Of a stretch of 64,000 nt of DNA, positions 17,611-27,468 are shown piece by piece. Each line of letters starts with the position of its first letter. Position 1 is the stretch's first letter. Under the pieces are notes generated by a model. The model was not told the DNA's origin and did no database searches. It worked only from the letters and a program-made list of their open reading frames with translations. The translations under genes and the position numbers were made by a program. Source of the DNA: Methanobrevibacter sp. UBA412 (GTDB lineage: Archaea > Methanobacteriota > Methanobacteria > Methanobacteriales > Methanobacteriaceae); contig DAGJ01000021.1 of NCBI GenBank assembly GCA_002495685.1, positions 181,136 to 245,135 on the forward strand, written 5' to 3'.

Positions 17611-19364
17611 TTATTGAAGGAAATATTATTAAAGTTGCAGGGCCTGTTATTCTAGCTGATGGAATGAGAGGAACTCAAATGCACGAAATGGTTAAAGTGG
17701 GTGACGATAAACTCATTGGTGAAATCATTGAATTAGAAGGTGACACCGCAACCATTCAAGTATATGAAGAAACAGCAGGTATTAAGCCTGGTGAAAAAAT
17801 AGAAAGTACAGGAGGTCCATTATCTGTAGAACTCGCACCTGGTATAATGGGTTCAATTTATGATGGAATTCAAAGACCTTTAGATGAAATCAAAAAATTA
17901 ACTGGAGATTACATTGCAAGAGGTATTGATGTTCCTTCCGTAGATAAAGAAAAGAAATGGGATTTTAAACCTTTAGTAAAAGTAGGAGATAATGTAATAA
18001 CCGGAGATCCATTAGGTGAAGTTCAAGAAACTAGTGCTGTTCTCCATAAAATATTATTACCTCCAACTATTGAATCTGGGGTAGTTAAATCTATTCAATC
18101 AGGCGAACATACTGTAGAAGAAATTATTGCAGAAATCGAAAAAGATGATGGTACTATTGCAGAAGTTGCAATGTTACAAAAATGGCCTGTAAGAAAAGGA
18201 CGTCCTTATAAAGAAAAATTAGATCCAGATATACCATTAGTAACTGGTCAAAGATCACAAGATACTTTCTTCCCAGTTGCAAAAGGCGGTACAGCTGCAA
18301 TCCCAGGTCCTTTCGGATCAGGTAAAACTGTAACACAACAACAATTAGCTAAATGGGCTAATGCAGATATAGTTGTATATATTGGATGTGGTGAACGTGG
18401 TAACGAAATGACAGAAGTACTTACTGAATTCCCATTCCTTGACGATCCAAAAACAGGTAATCCTCTAATGGATAGAACTATCCTTATTGCTAATACTTCT
18501 AATATGCCAGTAGCTGCTCGTGAAGCATGTGTATACACAGGTATTACAATTGCTGAATACTTCAGAGATCAAGGTTACGATGTAGCACTTATGGCAGATT
18601 CAACTTCCAGATGGGCTGAAGCTATGAGAGAAATCTCAGGAAGACTAGAAGAAATGCCAGGGGAAGAAGGTTACCCAGCATACTTAGCATCAAGATTAGC
18701 ACAATTCTATGAAAGAGCAGGAAGAATCCATACTTTAGGAACTACTGAATTAGAATCTTCTATTAGTGTAGTCGGAGCAGTATCCCCTCCAGGAGGAGAT
18801 TTATCCGAACCTGTTACTCAAAACACATTACGTATATGTAAAGTATTTTGGGCATTAGATGCATCATTAGCAGATAAACGTCACTTCCCTTCAATTAATT
18901 GGTTAACTAGTTACTCATTATATGTTGACGATATTGAAGGCTGGTGGTCTAATGAAGTAGGAAATGACTGGAGACCAAATCGGGATAAAGCAATGGCTTT
19001 ATTACAAAGAGAATCCGAACTTGAAGAAATTGTTCAATTAGTTGGTCCAGATGCTCTACCTGATTTAGATAGAGTAACCTTAGAAACTACTCGTATGTTA
19101 AGAGAAGATTTCTTAGGACAAAACGCTTTTGATGATGTCGATACATACTGTCCTCCTCAAAAACAACACGATATGCTTAAAATAATATTATTATTCCAAG
19201 ATGAAGCATCCGCAGCTGTTAAAAAAGGAGCAGATATAAAAGATATTGTTGCATTAACTGTAAAAGACCAAATTGCAAGAATGAAATATGTTCCTTCTGA
19301 AGAATTTGCAGCTAAAGCTAAAGAAATTGAAGCTGAAGTAGTTAAAGAATGTAGTGAGGTGTAA
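17607..19364 (+). CDS. ahaA: A-type ATP synthase catalytic subunit A
   Basis: The 585-residue catalytic subunit. After a beta-barrel domain (1-75) and the A-type-specific non-homologous insert (about 110-200), the P-loop GPFGSGKT appears near residue 233. The catalytic [11 protein letters not shown] follows, then the Walker B region [15 protein letters not shown] and [17 protein letters not shown]. Its length and motifs are normal. It hydrolyses or makes ATP in the A1 head with subunit B. ATG 17607 overlaps the ahaF stop. Confidence 0.97.
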   Translation: MIIEGNIIKVAGPVILADGMRGTQMHEMVKVGDDKLIGEIIELEGDTATIQVYEETAGIKPGEKIESTGGPLSVELAPGIMGSIYDGIQRPLDEIKKLTGDYIARGIDVPSVDKEKKWDFKPLVKVGDNVITGDPLGEVQETSAVLHKILLPPTIESGVVKSIQSGEHTVEEIIAEIEKDDGTIAEVAMLQKWPVRKGRPYKEKLDPDIPLVTGQRSQDTFFPVAKGGTAAIPGPFGSGKTVTQQQLAKWANADIVVYIGCGERGNEMTEVLTEFPFLDDPKTGNPLMDRTILIANTSNMPVAAREACVYTGITIAEYFRDQGYDVALMADSTSRWAEAMREISGRLEEMPGEEGYPAYLASRLAQFYERAGRIHTLGTTELESSISVVGAVSPPGGDLSEPVTQNTLRICKVFWALDASLADKRHFPSINWLTSYSLYVDDIEGWWSNEVGNDWRPNRDKAMALLQRESELEEIVQLVGPDALPDLDRVTLETTRMLREDFLGQNAFDDVDTYCPPQKQHDMLKIILLFQDEASAAVKKGADIKDIVALTVKDQIARMKYVPSEEFAAKAKEIEAEVVKECSEV

Positions 19365-19368
19365 ACAA

Positions 19369-20763
19369 ATGAATACTGATATTAAAACAAGAGAATACAC
19401 CACAGTTACAGAAGTTACCGGTCCTTTAATGGTCGTTGATGGAGTTGAAGGTGTAGGTTACAACGAAATTGTAGAAATTGAAACTCCTAACGGAGAACAC
19501 AGACAAGGACAAGTTTTAGAAGTAAAACAAGATGTTGCAGTTATTCAAGTATTTGAAGGTACAAGTGATTTAAACACTAAAAACACTAAAACTAGATTTA
19601 CTGGTGAAACAGCAAAAATCGGTGTATCCAAAGAAATGATGGGACGTATCTTTAATGGTACTGGTAAACCTATTGATGGTGGTCCTGAAATAATTCCTGA
19701 AAAAGAATTAGATATTAATGGAGCACCAATGAATCCAGCATCTCGTGAATTCCCAGAAGAATTTATTCAAACTGGTATATCAACCATTGATGGAATGAAT
19801 ACTTTAGTAAGAGGACAAAAATTACCAATCTTTTCAGGATCTGGTTTACCTCACAATGATTTAGCAGCACAAATTGCTAGACAAGCTAGAGTATTAGGTG
19901 GAGAATCTGAATTTGCAGTAATATTTGCTGCAATGGGTATTACTCACGAAGAAGCAAATTTCTTTATGAGAGATTTTGAAAGAACTGGAGCATTAGAAAA
20001 AGTAACAGTTTTCATGAACCTTGCAGATGACCCTGCTATTGAAAGAATTTTAACTCCAAAAATGGCTTTAACAACTGCTGAATATTTAGCATTTGAAAAG
20101 AATATGCAAGTATTAGTTATATTAACTGATATTACAAATTACTGTGAAGCATTAAGAGAAATTTCTGCAGCAAGAGATGAAGTACCTGGAAGACGTGGAT
20201 ACCCTGGATACATGTATACTGATTTAGCTGGTATGTATGAACGTGCAGGCCGTATACAAGGAAAAGAAGGATCAATCACTCAAATGCCTATTCTTGTAAT
20301 GCCTCAAGATGATATTACTCACCCTATTCCTGATTTAACCGGATATATTACAGAAGGACAAATTGTACTTAATCGTAATCTTCACAGAAAAGGTATTTAC
20401 CCTCCTGTAGATCCATTACCATCCTTATCTCGTTTAATGGGTGGGGGTATTGGAGAAGGAAAAACTCGTCCAGACCACAGTGGAGTATCTGACCAACTTT
20501 ATTCTGCTTATGCAGAAGGTCGTGAATTAAGAGATTTAGTTGCTGTAGTAGGTGAAGAAGCTCTTACAGAAAGAGATCGTAAATTCTTAGAATTTGCTGA
20601 TAATTTCGAAAACCAATTTATTACACAAGCTAAAGATGAAGACAGAAGTATTGAAGAAACCTTAGATCTTGGTTGGAAACTTTTAAGTATCTTACCTAAA
20701 AATGAACTCAAAAGAGTTAAAGATGAATTCATTGATCAATATCTTCCAAAGGCTGAAGAATAA
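19369..20763 (+). CDS. ahaB: A-type ATP synthase subunit B
   Basis: The 464-residue non-catalytic regulatory subunit that alternates with subunit A in the head. It lacks a canonical P-loop (the site reads [18 protein letters not shown] near residue 155), as is normal for subunit B. Other family markers are [33 protein letters not shown] and [16 protein letters not shown] prefer ATG 19369 because AGTGAGGTG at the end of ahaA serves as its ribosome site; an upstream TTG/ATG-like extension to 19354 would overlap that SD. Confidence 0.96.
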   Translation: MNTDIKTREYTTVTEVTGPLMVVDGVEGVGYNEIVEIETPNGEHRQGQVLEVKQDVAVIQVFEGTSDLNTKNTKTRFTGETAKIGVSKEMMGRIFNGTGKPIDGGPEIIPEKELDINGAPMNPASREFPEEFIQTGISTIDGMNTLVRGQKLPIFSGSGLPHNDLAAQIARQARVLGGESEFAVIFAAMGITHEEANFFMRDFERTGALEKVTVFMNLADDPAIERILTPKMALTTAEYLAFEKNMQVLVILTDITNYCEALREISAARDEVPGRRGYPGYMYTDLAGMYERAGRIQGKEGSITQMPILVMPQDDITHPIPDLTGYITEGQIVLNRNLHRKGIYPPVDPLPSLSRLMGGGIGEGKTRPDHSGVSDQLYSAYAEGRELRDLVAVVGEEALTERDRKFLEFADNFENQFITQAKDEDRSIEETLDLGWKLLSILPKNELKRVKDEFIDQYLPKAEE

Positions 20764-20824
20764 GATAAAACTATATGATATTAATTTTCAATTAATATCT
20801 ACTATCTTTATTTAGGAGGATAAA

Positions 20825-21763
20825 ATGGCAGAAGAAATAATAAGCGGGATAAATCCAACTCGAATGGAGTTACTTGCACTTAAAGATAGAGAACAACTCG
20901 CAGTCAAAGGTCACAGTTTACTTAAAGAAAAACGTGATGCTTTAATTAAAGAGTTTTTCGATATTTTAGATAAAGTTCAAGGAGCTCGAGATGAATTGAA
21001 TGAAGAACTCGCAGAAGCTTATGAAGATTTAACTGCAGCTCAAATCCAAATGGGTGATTTGGCTGTACAAAAAGCAGCTCTTTCTGTTACTGAATCTATG
21101 GATGTTGATATTAAATCTAGGAATATTATGGGTGTTTCAGTACCTGTAATTGATATGAAAGCACAAAATAGAACTATCCTAGATCGAGGTTATGGATTCA
21201 ATGATACATCTATTAGGTTAGATGAAGCAGCTAAAAAATTTGAACATTGTTTGAAATTATCCATTCAACTTGGAGAAATTGAAAAAACAATTTATTTATT
21301 AGCAGCCGAAATTGAAGCAACTAAACGTCGGGTTAATGCTCTTGAACATATTATGGTTCCAAGATTACAAGCAACTATCAAATCCATTGATATGAGATTA
21401 CAAGAAATGGAAAGAGAAAACTTCGTTAGACTTAAAATGATTCGTGCTACAATAGAAAAGAGTCAAGAAAGTGGAATTGAAGATGCTAAGAATTCTCGTC
21501 AAGATTATGAAGCTAAAGAATTAGCTGAAGCTGAAAAATTAGCTAAAAAAGAATCTACTATTGGTAAAGTTAAGGAAGCTGTAAAAAGCAAAATTCCTTC
21601 TAAAACTAAAAAGGATTCAGAAAAAACAGAAGATTCTACTTCCAAAGTAAAAGCGGAAGTTGAAAAACCTGTTAAAAAATCTTCTAAGAATAGCGATGAA
21701 AAATCTGTGGATGAAGAAAAACCAAAGAGAAAATTTAAGATGAAATCATTTAAAATTAGATAA
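20825..21763 (+). CDS. ahaD: A-type ATP synthase subunit D with a long charged tail
   Basis: The 312-residue central-shaft subunit. Residues 1-215 form the usual long antiparallel coiled coil, starting with [15 protein letters not shown], which seats in the A/B head, and ending with [21 protein letters not shown]. Residues about 225-312 are an extra Lys/Glu/Ser-rich, probably disordered tail; typical AhaD proteins end near 210-240 residues. It is the last gene of the operon, preceded by GGAGGATAAA and followed by a hairpin terminator at 21823. Confidence 0.94.
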   Translation: MAEEIISGINPTRMELLALKDREQLAVKGHSLLKEKRDALIKEFFDILDKVQGARDELNEELAEAYEDLTAAQIQMGDLAVQKAALSVTESMDVDIKSRNIMGVSVPVIDMKAQNRTILDRGYGFNDTSIRLDEAAKKFEHCLKLSIQLGEIEKTIYLLAAEIEATKRRVNALEHIMVPRLQATIKSIDMRLQEMERENFVRLKMIRATIEKSQESGIEDAKNSRQDYEAKELAEAEKLAKKESTIGKVKEAVKSKIPSKTKKDSEKTEDSTSKVKAEVEKPVKKSSKNSDEKSVDEEKPKRKFKMKSFKIR

Positions 21764-21822
21764 TTAAAATTATATTATTTAGTTTTAATATTTTTATTAA
21801 TTTTTTTCTAAAAATAAAACAG

Positions 21823-21878
21823 GAGTCTAAAATTTTATTATTTAATATAAAATTTTTTAATGACTCTTTTTATAATTT
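21823..21878 (+). terminator. Terminator of the ATPase operon
   Basis: GAGTC (21823-21827) pairs with GACTC (21862-21866), extended inward by AAAATTTTAT/ATAAAATTTT, and is followed by TTTTTATAATTTTTTTTT. This is the clearest hairpin plus T-run in the window and sits 60 bases after the ahaD stop. Confidence 0.6.
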
Positions 21879-21978
21879 TTTTTTAATGATTAAAATTATA
21901 TATTAGTTTTTTTAATATTATATTACTAAAAAATTTTCAAATTTTTATAAGTTCTTAATTTTTGAGAAGTGTGGATTT

Positions 21979-22134
21979 ATGCAAAGAAACCCTATAGATC
22001 AATTTATGAAAGATCCAGATCATGTTGCTAAAGTGTTTATAATAATTCAGATTGTTCAAATTGCTACTACCGCAATTTTGGTTATTGGAACAATTCTTTT
22101 TATATTATATTTAGCAGGTGTTATTCATTTTTAA
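21979..22134 (+). CDS. Small single-helix membrane protein (51 residues)
   Basis: ATG at 21979 opens a 51-codon frame ending TAA at 22132-22134. The product has a polar N-terminus (QRNPIDQFMKDPDHVAKV) followed by one or two closely packed hydrophobic segments up to the C-terminus. Codon usage matches its neighbours, and GTGTGGA lies upstream as a weak ribosome site. It lies between the ATPase operon and a convergent ATP-grasp gene, whose stop codon it overlaps by 4 bases. A signalling or complex-assembly peptide is possible; no family is recognised. Confidence 0.6.
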   Translation: MQRNPIDQFMKDPDHVAKVFIIIQIVQIATTAILVIGTILFILYLAGVIHF

Positions 22135-23402
22135 ATATTTTTAATATTCTCGTTTATTGTACTTTCTATTGCATTACTATTTTTAATTAGTTTTTTTACA
22201 TTATTTGCTTGGTCTATTATTGTGACTAAAGGTTGGTTTTTTTCTATTATCACATTTGGGTAAGGTATATCAAATACATTATCTTTATTTAAATTTCCTA
22301 TTTTTATAGTATTTGTTGAATATATTATCTTTTTAAAACTATATCCTTTATATTTGGGTATTTCTATTATTTTTCCTTGGCATGCTTTAATATGAGCATC
22401 TAATAAATTTATTTTTAAAAGTTTTTCAATACATTCATATGTGCCTTGTACACGAGGGTTTACTTCAATAATATAAATATCATTTTCTAATATGTTGTTG
22501 TTTTTGGTATTTTCAGATAATATCATGTCAACCCCATTAGATCCAATTAATTTTAAATCTTTAATTATTTCTTGGGATATTTGATTCATGTCTTCGTTTA
22601 AATTATCTATACCTATTTCATCATTTGGTATTGTGTATTCATTTAAGCTTTGTAAACTTTTAATATTCAATGGTATTATATTTCCATTATAAACAAATGA
22701 TTTATTTTTTTGATAATCGTTAATTGTTAGTAATCTACTGTTTATTATGGTTTTTGCTTCATGATTGTTACTTAATACTGATGAACTAATATTTATTCCT
22801 TTAATATGCTCTTGTAATATTAATTTTTGATTTTCAGTAATTTTTTCTAATTTTTCACTATTTTTTTCATTACTCTTAAATTCATTTAAGCTATTATAAT
22901 TTAATAATCTGACACCATAACCACCACTTCCTTTACATGGTTTTAGTATATATGACTTGTCTACATTATTTTTTAGAATTTCTTCTACGTCATGTATATC
23001 TTTTATCTTAAAAGTTTCAGGAGTTAAAAATTTATTACAAATATACTTATAAAACTTATATTTATCTTCAACTTCACCAACATTTTTATTACCTAAAATT
23101 TTTCCACGATACTTTTTAAATTCACCTATAAAATCTGAAAAAGATATACCTGCACACAAAATTATGTAATCTACTTTTTCTAAAAATTCCCTAGATTTAT
23201 CTAAAAGTTCTAATGGATCATATTTTTCTTCAAAAAAACCACAAGACGCATCTGTTTCCTGATTAAGTAAATGTATTTCATCAAAAGGTTTATTAAAATC
23301 ATAAGTAGCATAATAACTACTGGAATATACCTCAAAATTTAATTTAAGTGCTGAATTAACAAGAGGTCTAGTATTAACTCCCATAATAAGTAATTTTTTC
23401 AT
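22131..23402 (-). CDS. ATP-grasp family ligase
   Basis: A protein of about 423 residues related to predicted ATP-dependent carboligases. An N-terminal Rossmann-like domain (MKKLLIMGVNTRPLVNSAL) precedes the ATP-grasp core, seen as YILKPCKGSGGYGVRLL near residue 150, LQEHIKGINISSSVLS near 200 and a metal-binding IIEVNPRVQGTYECIE near 310. Such enzymes join a carboxylate to an amine using ATP. The substrate is unknown. ATG 23402 is preferred; a TTG at 23411 is closer to the AGGAG ribosome site and cannot be excluded. Possible roles include methanofuran or cofactor biosynthesis, but nothing in the neighbourhood decides this. Confidence 0.75.
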   Translation of the reverse strand: MKKLLIMGVNTRPLVNSALKLNFEVYSSSYYATYDFNKPFDEIHLLNQETDASCGFFEEKYDPLELLDKSREFLEKVDYIILCAGISFSDFIGEFKKYRGKILGNKNVGEVEDKYKFYKYICNKFLTPETFKIKDIHDVEEILKNNVDKSYILKPCKGSGGYGVRLLNYNSLNEFKSNEKNSEKLEKITENQKLILQEHIKGINISSSVLSNNHEAKTIINSRLLTINDYQKNKSFVYNGNIIPLNIKSLQSLNEYTIPNDEIGIDNLNEDMNQISQEIIKDLKLIGSNGVDMILSENTKNNNILENDIYIIEVNPRVQGTYECIEKLLKINLLDAHIKACQGKIIEIPKYKGYSFKKIIYSTNTIKIGNLNKDNVFDIPYPNVIIEKNQPLVTIIDQANNVKKLIKNSNAIESTINENIKNI

Positions 23403-23517
23403 AATTATCAAATTCTCCTAAAAAATAAATTTAATTTTATAAAAAATTAGTTAAATTCATAAAGCAATATATAAAAATTTTAAAAACATGTAAAAAAATA
23501 GCTTTTTATAGATAATA

Positions 23518-23589
23518 TAGTCCCGAGCGGAGTCGAACCGCCGTCTCCGGGTCCAAAGCCTAGAAGGATTACCACTACCCTACGGGACT
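23518..23589 (-). tRNA. tRNA-Gln (anticodon TTG)
   Basis: On the minus strand a cloverleaf folds with acceptor stem AGTCCCG/CGGGACT plus discriminator A. The D arm is GGGTAGTGGTAATCC, the anticodon loop CTTTGGA gives TTG, and the T arm is GGCGG-TTCGACT-CCGCT. The CCA end is not encoded. The anticodon stem CTAGG/CCCGG contains one A-C mismatch at pair 29:41 and a T-G pair at 28:42. Overall layout matches archaeal tRNA-Gln. This is a GC-rich island in very AT-rich DNA. It feeds Glu-tRNA(Gln) amidation in archaea. Confidence 0.93.
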
Positions 23590-23684
23590 AAAAATCAGTT
23601 GCAATACACAGATTACAACATATTATTATATTCTTCAATCTCCTATTTAAACTTATCGTATAAATTATTTAAAAAAATTAATTT

Positions 23685-24080
23685 TTATAAAAAATTTTGA
23701 TAAAACAAACATTTATCAATCCAACCACAATCCCCACAAATAGTTTTCACACTATCCTCAGAATTAAATATATTATTTATCTCTTCAAATAATTCACTTG
23801 TAAGAAATTCTTTTTCAGAATTTTTAATTTTACTTAAAATTATTTCATCCATTAATACAATATCCTCATTAGTCTGGAAATCTTTACAAAAACCATCTTC
23901 ATTAAGATTAGGGCAAAATTTACAAATATCATCTGCAGAATTACATAAAACAACTAAATTATTATTATTTTTTAAAATTTCTACTATATGATCCATATTT
24001 TTAACAAATTCATCACTATAACCATATCCCTGATACCCTTGAATACATAATAAATGATGAGCTCGAAGTTTAATTTTCAT
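23685..24080 (-). CDS. DUF1284 protein
   Basis: A 131-residue, cysteine-rich soluble protein. The N-terminal KLRAHHLLCIQGYQGYGYS is the DUF1284 signature. Cysteine pairs follow in CNSADDICKFCPNLNEDGFC and near the end in CGDCGWIDKC, suggesting a zinc or iron-sulphur site. DUF1284 has no established function. The ATG at 24080 has a good AAGGAG ribosome site. It stands between tRNA-Gln and a small gene downstream of bioY, all on the minus strand. Confidence 0.82.
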   Translation of the reverse strand: MKIKLRAHHLLCIQGYQGYGYSDEFVKNMDHIVEILKNNNNLVVLCNSADDICKFCPNLNEDGFCKDFQTNEDIVLMDEIILSKIKNSEKEFLTSELFEEINNIFNSEDSVKTICGDCGWIDKCLFYQNFL

Positions 24081-24113
24081 AAAAATAAAATTCTCCTTAA
24101 ATTAACTAAGTTT

Positions 24114-24254
24114 TCATAATTCTTGATACATTAATAATTGTTCTAATGGGATATTACAAGAATTTTTCTTTTTAGACTTCTTAATCTTATGATTTTCTAG
24201 CTGATATTTTTTATCAGACTCTTTAACTTTTTCAAAGAATTCTAAAACATCCAT
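24114..24254 (-). CDS. Possible 46-residue protein between bioY and the DUF1284 gene
   Basis: An open frame from ATG 24254 to TGA 24114 encodes a Lys/Glu-rich 46-residue peptide starting MDVLEFFEKVKES and ending IPLEQLLMYQEL. Codon choice is the same as in neighbouring genes, and it fits neatly in the gap between bioY and the DUF1284 gene on their strand. The ribosome site (GGGTATTTG) is weak. No family is recognised, so it may be a real small gene or chance. Confidence 0.4.
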   Translation of the reverse strand: MDVLEFFEKVKESDKKYQLENHKIKKSKKKNSCNIPLEQLLMYQEL

Positions 24255-24325
24255 TTTATCAAATACCCTAAAAATATGACAAATTATTATTATAAATAAA
24301 AAAAATAAAAAAAGTAAAAAGATAT

Positions 24326-24937
24326 TTAATCTTTAGGTAAAAATACCTTAGATACTAAACCTGCACTTAAAATTTTAACAATATCTCCAATAATAAATGG
24401 AGCAAGACCCATAACAATTAATTCAACAGGTCCAAGAACAATTCCTTGTGTGAAATAAGACCAAGCAGCTAATCCTGCAAGTCCAGGAATATATATTATT
24501 GCAAAATTTGCAATAGCAACAACAGCAGTCATTCTAGTGAAATTTCTAGATTCAACATATCTTTCAGAAATTAATCCAACAAAATATGCAGCTAATACCA
24601 TTCCAACAAAGTATCCACAAGTAGATCCTAATAAAGTAGCTATTCCACCAGTTGCACCAGCAAACCATGGAATTATAGTAGCACCTATACCAATATATAA
24701 TATTTGGCTTAATGCCCCATATTTTTTACCTAAGAATAAACCTGCTATTAAAACTGCAAAGGTTTGTCCAGTGATAGGTACTGGGGTAAAAGGTAAAGGA
24801 ATAATAAATTGTGCCATAATACCAGTGAAACATGCCATCATAAAAGCCATAATTACTTTTGTAACAGTATTGGATTCTTGAATTTTATTAAATGCGATTT
24901 CCCTCTTATTATAATATGAATTAATATTTATATTCAT
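24326..24937 (-). CDS. bioY: Biotin transporter BioY
   Basis: A 203-residue membrane protein, the substrate-binding S component of an ECF-type biotin transporter. It has about six helices and family motifs FIIPLPFTPVPITGQTFAV near residue 44, LYIGIGA, and GGIATLLGSTCGYFVG near 100. The energising EcfA/EcfT modules are not in this window; some BioY proteins act alone or share a common module. The ATG follows AGGAGTA. An inverted repeat at 24996-25022 upstream may be its operator. Presence of bioY suggests biotin uptake for biotin-dependent carboxylases. Confidence 0.93.
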   Translation of the reverse strand: MNININSYYNKREIAFNKIQESNTVTKVIMAFMMACFTGIMAQFIIPLPFTPVPITGQTFAVLIAGLFLGKKYGALSQILYIGIGATIIPWFAGATGGIATLLGSTCGYFVGMVLAAYFVGLISERYVESRNFTRMTAVVAIANFAIIYIPGLAGLAAWSYFTQGIVLGPVELIVMGLAPFIIGDIVKILSAGLVSKVFLPKD

Positions 24938-24995
24938 TTTAATACTCCTATTTTAAATATTATTTATAATTTATTTTAAAAATAAGTTTCTTATT

Positions 24996-25022
24996 TAATG
25001 GATATCACTTTATAATCCATTA
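24996..25022 (-). promoter_or_regulatory. Inverted repeat upstream of bioY
   Basis: TAATGGAT and ATCCATTA form a perfect 8-base inverted repeat with 11 bases between the arms, centred about 70 bases upstream of the bioY start. There is no T-run on the minus strand after it, so an operator is as likely as a terminator of the upstream gatD-like gene. Confidence 0.35.
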
Positions 25023-25078
25023 GTATAAAATTTATAAAAACTTTTATAAAAAATTTTCTAATTTATATACTATTTTTT

Positions 25079-25888
25079 TTAATGTTTTTTATATTCTTTT
25101 AAATCCTTTATTCGTTTTTTGTACTTCCAGTACTTACTTAATTCATTATCATTATGTAATTCTATTAATTTGTTAGCCATAGCATTACGTGCTTTAATTT
25201 CAATTTTATCATCAATAGTCGGTAAAGAATCAATATCATATTTATTCTTTAAAGCATTTAATATTAAATAATCAGCAATATGTGGATTTTTTGGCAATAA
25301 TGGTCCATGTAAATAACTACCTATTACATTTTTAAAAATTATGCCCTCTTTATTATCTTTACCATTATTACCATAACCTAACTTAACTATACCAAAAGGT
25401 TCATAATTATGGTAAGTACGACCACCATGATTCTCAAATCCAACAACACTTTTTGGATTTAAATCTAAATTATTTTCAATTAAAATATTCCCAATTAATC
25501 TTTCATTGTTAGATTCTGTTTTAATATCTAATAATTCCAAGCAAGGAATATCATTACCTTCAGCATCACAGTAATCATTACCTAACATTTGATAACTACC
25601 ACAGATAGCTAAAATAACACCATCATTATTAATATAATTATCTATCATACTTCTTTTATCAAATAAATCCTTAGAAACTATGTTTTGTTGATTATCCGAA
25701 CCTCCTCCAATTAAAATCATATCAATATTATCATCTTTAACGGTTTTTGTTCCTAAAGTTGAAATTACTTGATTAACTTTGATTCCTCTCCATTCACATC
25801 TTTTTTCAATACATATTAAGTTACCAATATCTCCATACATATTTAAAATATCAGGATACATGTTTACAATATTTAATTCCATTTTCAT
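25079..25888 (-). CDS. GatD-like class I glutamine amidotransferase
   Basis: A 269-residue glutamine amidotransferase of the CobB/CobQ-like type. It has the nucleophilic Cys in ILAICGSYQMLG near residue 95, GFENHGGRTYH near 166, and the catalytic His in IGSYLHGPLLPKNP near 208. It is encoded 28 bases after a MurT-like Mur ligase. In Gram-positive bacteria MurT-GatD amidates the D-Glu of lipid II; in Methanobacteriales the pair may act on pseudomurein precursors. GatD would release ammonia from glutamine for its partner. ATG 25888 or 25882 are both possible. Confidence 0.85.
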   Translation of the reverse strand: MKMELNIVNMYPDILNMYGDIGNLICIEKRCEWRGIKVNQVISTLGTKTVKDDNIDMILIGGGSDNQQNIVSKDLFDKRSMIDNYINNDGVILAICGSYQMLGNDYCDAEGNDIPCLELLDIKTESNNERLIGNILIENNLDLNPKSVVGFENHGGRTYHNYEPFGIVKLGYGNNGKDNKEGIIFKNVIGSYLHGPLLPKNPHIADYLILNALKNKYDIDSLPTIDDKIEIKARNAMANKLIELHNDNELSKYWKYKKRIKDLKEYKKH

Positions 25889-25916
25889 AGTAATCTTTAA
25901 GTATTTTTATTTAAGT

Positions 25917-27284
25917 TTAGTTTTCATAAATTTTGTCATGTTTTTCATATAAAATTTTTCTAGCTTCAGGCATACCTGTAAAAGTCCCAACAATATATGA
26001 TCTATTATTTTCAGACAATAATTGATCAATTCCAGATTTTAAATCAAACTTATCTTTTCCAGGATAAATTCTAATTTTATCTGTGGGAAAATTAGTATAT
26101 TTTAATCTTAAAGCAGCATCTTCAGCTCGTGTTCCGGCACAATAAAAATTTTTAACTTTTTGAATATTATTTATTTCATCAAAGTTTGCATCCCAAATCC
26201 AAGAAACATCTTTTCCATCTGCAGCATAATCGTTTAAAATAAACATTATTGATTTTTCATTTGGATTTGTATGAAAAGCAGAAAAAACTTCACTTAAACC
26301 TACAGGATTTTTACTCAAAACAAGAACAACTTCTTTATTTCCTAATTTAATTGTTTCCATACGTCCTAATTTATATTCGAAACTTTGAATTCTACTTTGT
26401 ATAGTTTCATAATCTAAGCCTAATTCACTAGATAATGCTATGACAGCTAAACAATTATATAAATTATATAATCCCATAACATTTAATCTAAAAGATTTTT
26501 GTTCGTTACAATATCCAATTGTGAAATCATAATAACCATCATAAGGAGTTACTGAAATTAATTTATAATCAGAGAAAGGATTACTAGCACCACAGTTATT
26601 ACAATGATACTGTCCAATGTTTCCATAATTAATAAAATCATATTCTAATCTATTCCCACAGATTGGACAAAATACAGATTCTAATACTTCAACATCTTTT
26701 TTAGAATTTTCAGTCTCACCATGACTATAATAAACTTTAGGATTTGGTAAATCATTAAAATATAAACATGAAGGATCATCTGCATTTAATATTAATACTG
26801 TTTGAGGATTAGTTATAGAATCATGAACCAGTTTAATAGTATTTTCTACTTCCCCAAATCTGTCTAGTTGATCTCTAAAAAAATTAGTTATTACAATATA
26901 ATTTGGGTTAATATGTTTTGTAACTTTTGGAACGGTTCCTTCATCTACTTCGAATATGCCACAATCATAATGGTTTTTTTTATTTATTATAAAAGAAGTC
27001 ACTACACCAGTTACTAAATTTGAACCATTAAGATTTGATGCAATATTTTCATAAAAACCATTTAAAACATGGTTTAATAAGTTGTTAGTGGTAGTTTTGC
27101 CATTGGTACCTGTAATTATAATAGTCCTATCACATTTATTTACCATTTTGGAGAGAAGATTAGGTTCTATTTTCATACTTACTTTTCCAGGCAATGCAGT
27201 TCCTTTCTTCCCACTAAGTTTTAAAATTTTGTAGGTAAATTTACCTACACTAATAGAAAATTTTGTGTTTAAATCCCCTTTCAT
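25917..27284 (-). CDS. MurT-like Mur ligase family protein
   Basis: A 455-residue cytosolic Mur-ligase homologue. The ATP-binding P-loop TGTNGKTTTNNLL is near residue 60, FEVDEGTVPKV near 120, TNFFRDQLDRFGE near 137, and a four-cysteine zinc site (CPICG and CNNCG) is inserted near 205-235, as in MurT. The C-terminal DUF1727-type domain follows. Together with GatD it should form an amidating ligase. A role in pseudomurein peptide amidation is inferred from the bacterial pair and the likely wall type. The ATG has a GAGATGAT ribosome site. Confidence 0.85.
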   Translation of the reverse strand: MKGDLNTKFSISVGKFTYKILKLSGKKGTALPGKVSMKIEPNLLSKMVNKCDRTIIITGTNGKTTTNNLLNHVLNGFYENIASNLNGSNLVTGVVTSFIINKKNHYDCGIFEVDEGTVPKVTKHINPNYIVITNFFRDQLDRFGEVENTIKLVHDSITNPQTVLILNADDPSCLYFNDLPNPKVYYSHGETENSKKDVEVLESVFCPICGNRLEYDFINYGNIGQYHCNNCGASNPFSDYKLISVTPYDGYYDFTIGYCNEQKSFRLNVMGLYNLYNCLAVIALSSELGLDYETIQSRIQSFEYKLGRMETIKLGNKEVVLVLSKNPVGLSEVFSAFHTNPNEKSIMFILNDYAADGKDVSWIWDANFDEINNIQKVKNFYCAGTRAEDAALRLKYTNFPTDKIRIYPGKDKFDLKSGIDQLLSENNRSYIVGTFTGMPEARKILYEKHDKIYEN

Positions 27285-27468
27285 TTAATCATCTCCATAT
27301 TTTTCGAGATTTTATTTATTAAATGTTTCTTCAACACATTAAAATTATTTTATTTAATATTTAAATCTTTTGTTAAAAATATAGGTAAAATATTTTATTT
27401 TTCTTTTATATCTAATTTTTTAGAGCCCTATACCTTTTTTAAGATTAATTAGTAGTTTAATTAGTTTT

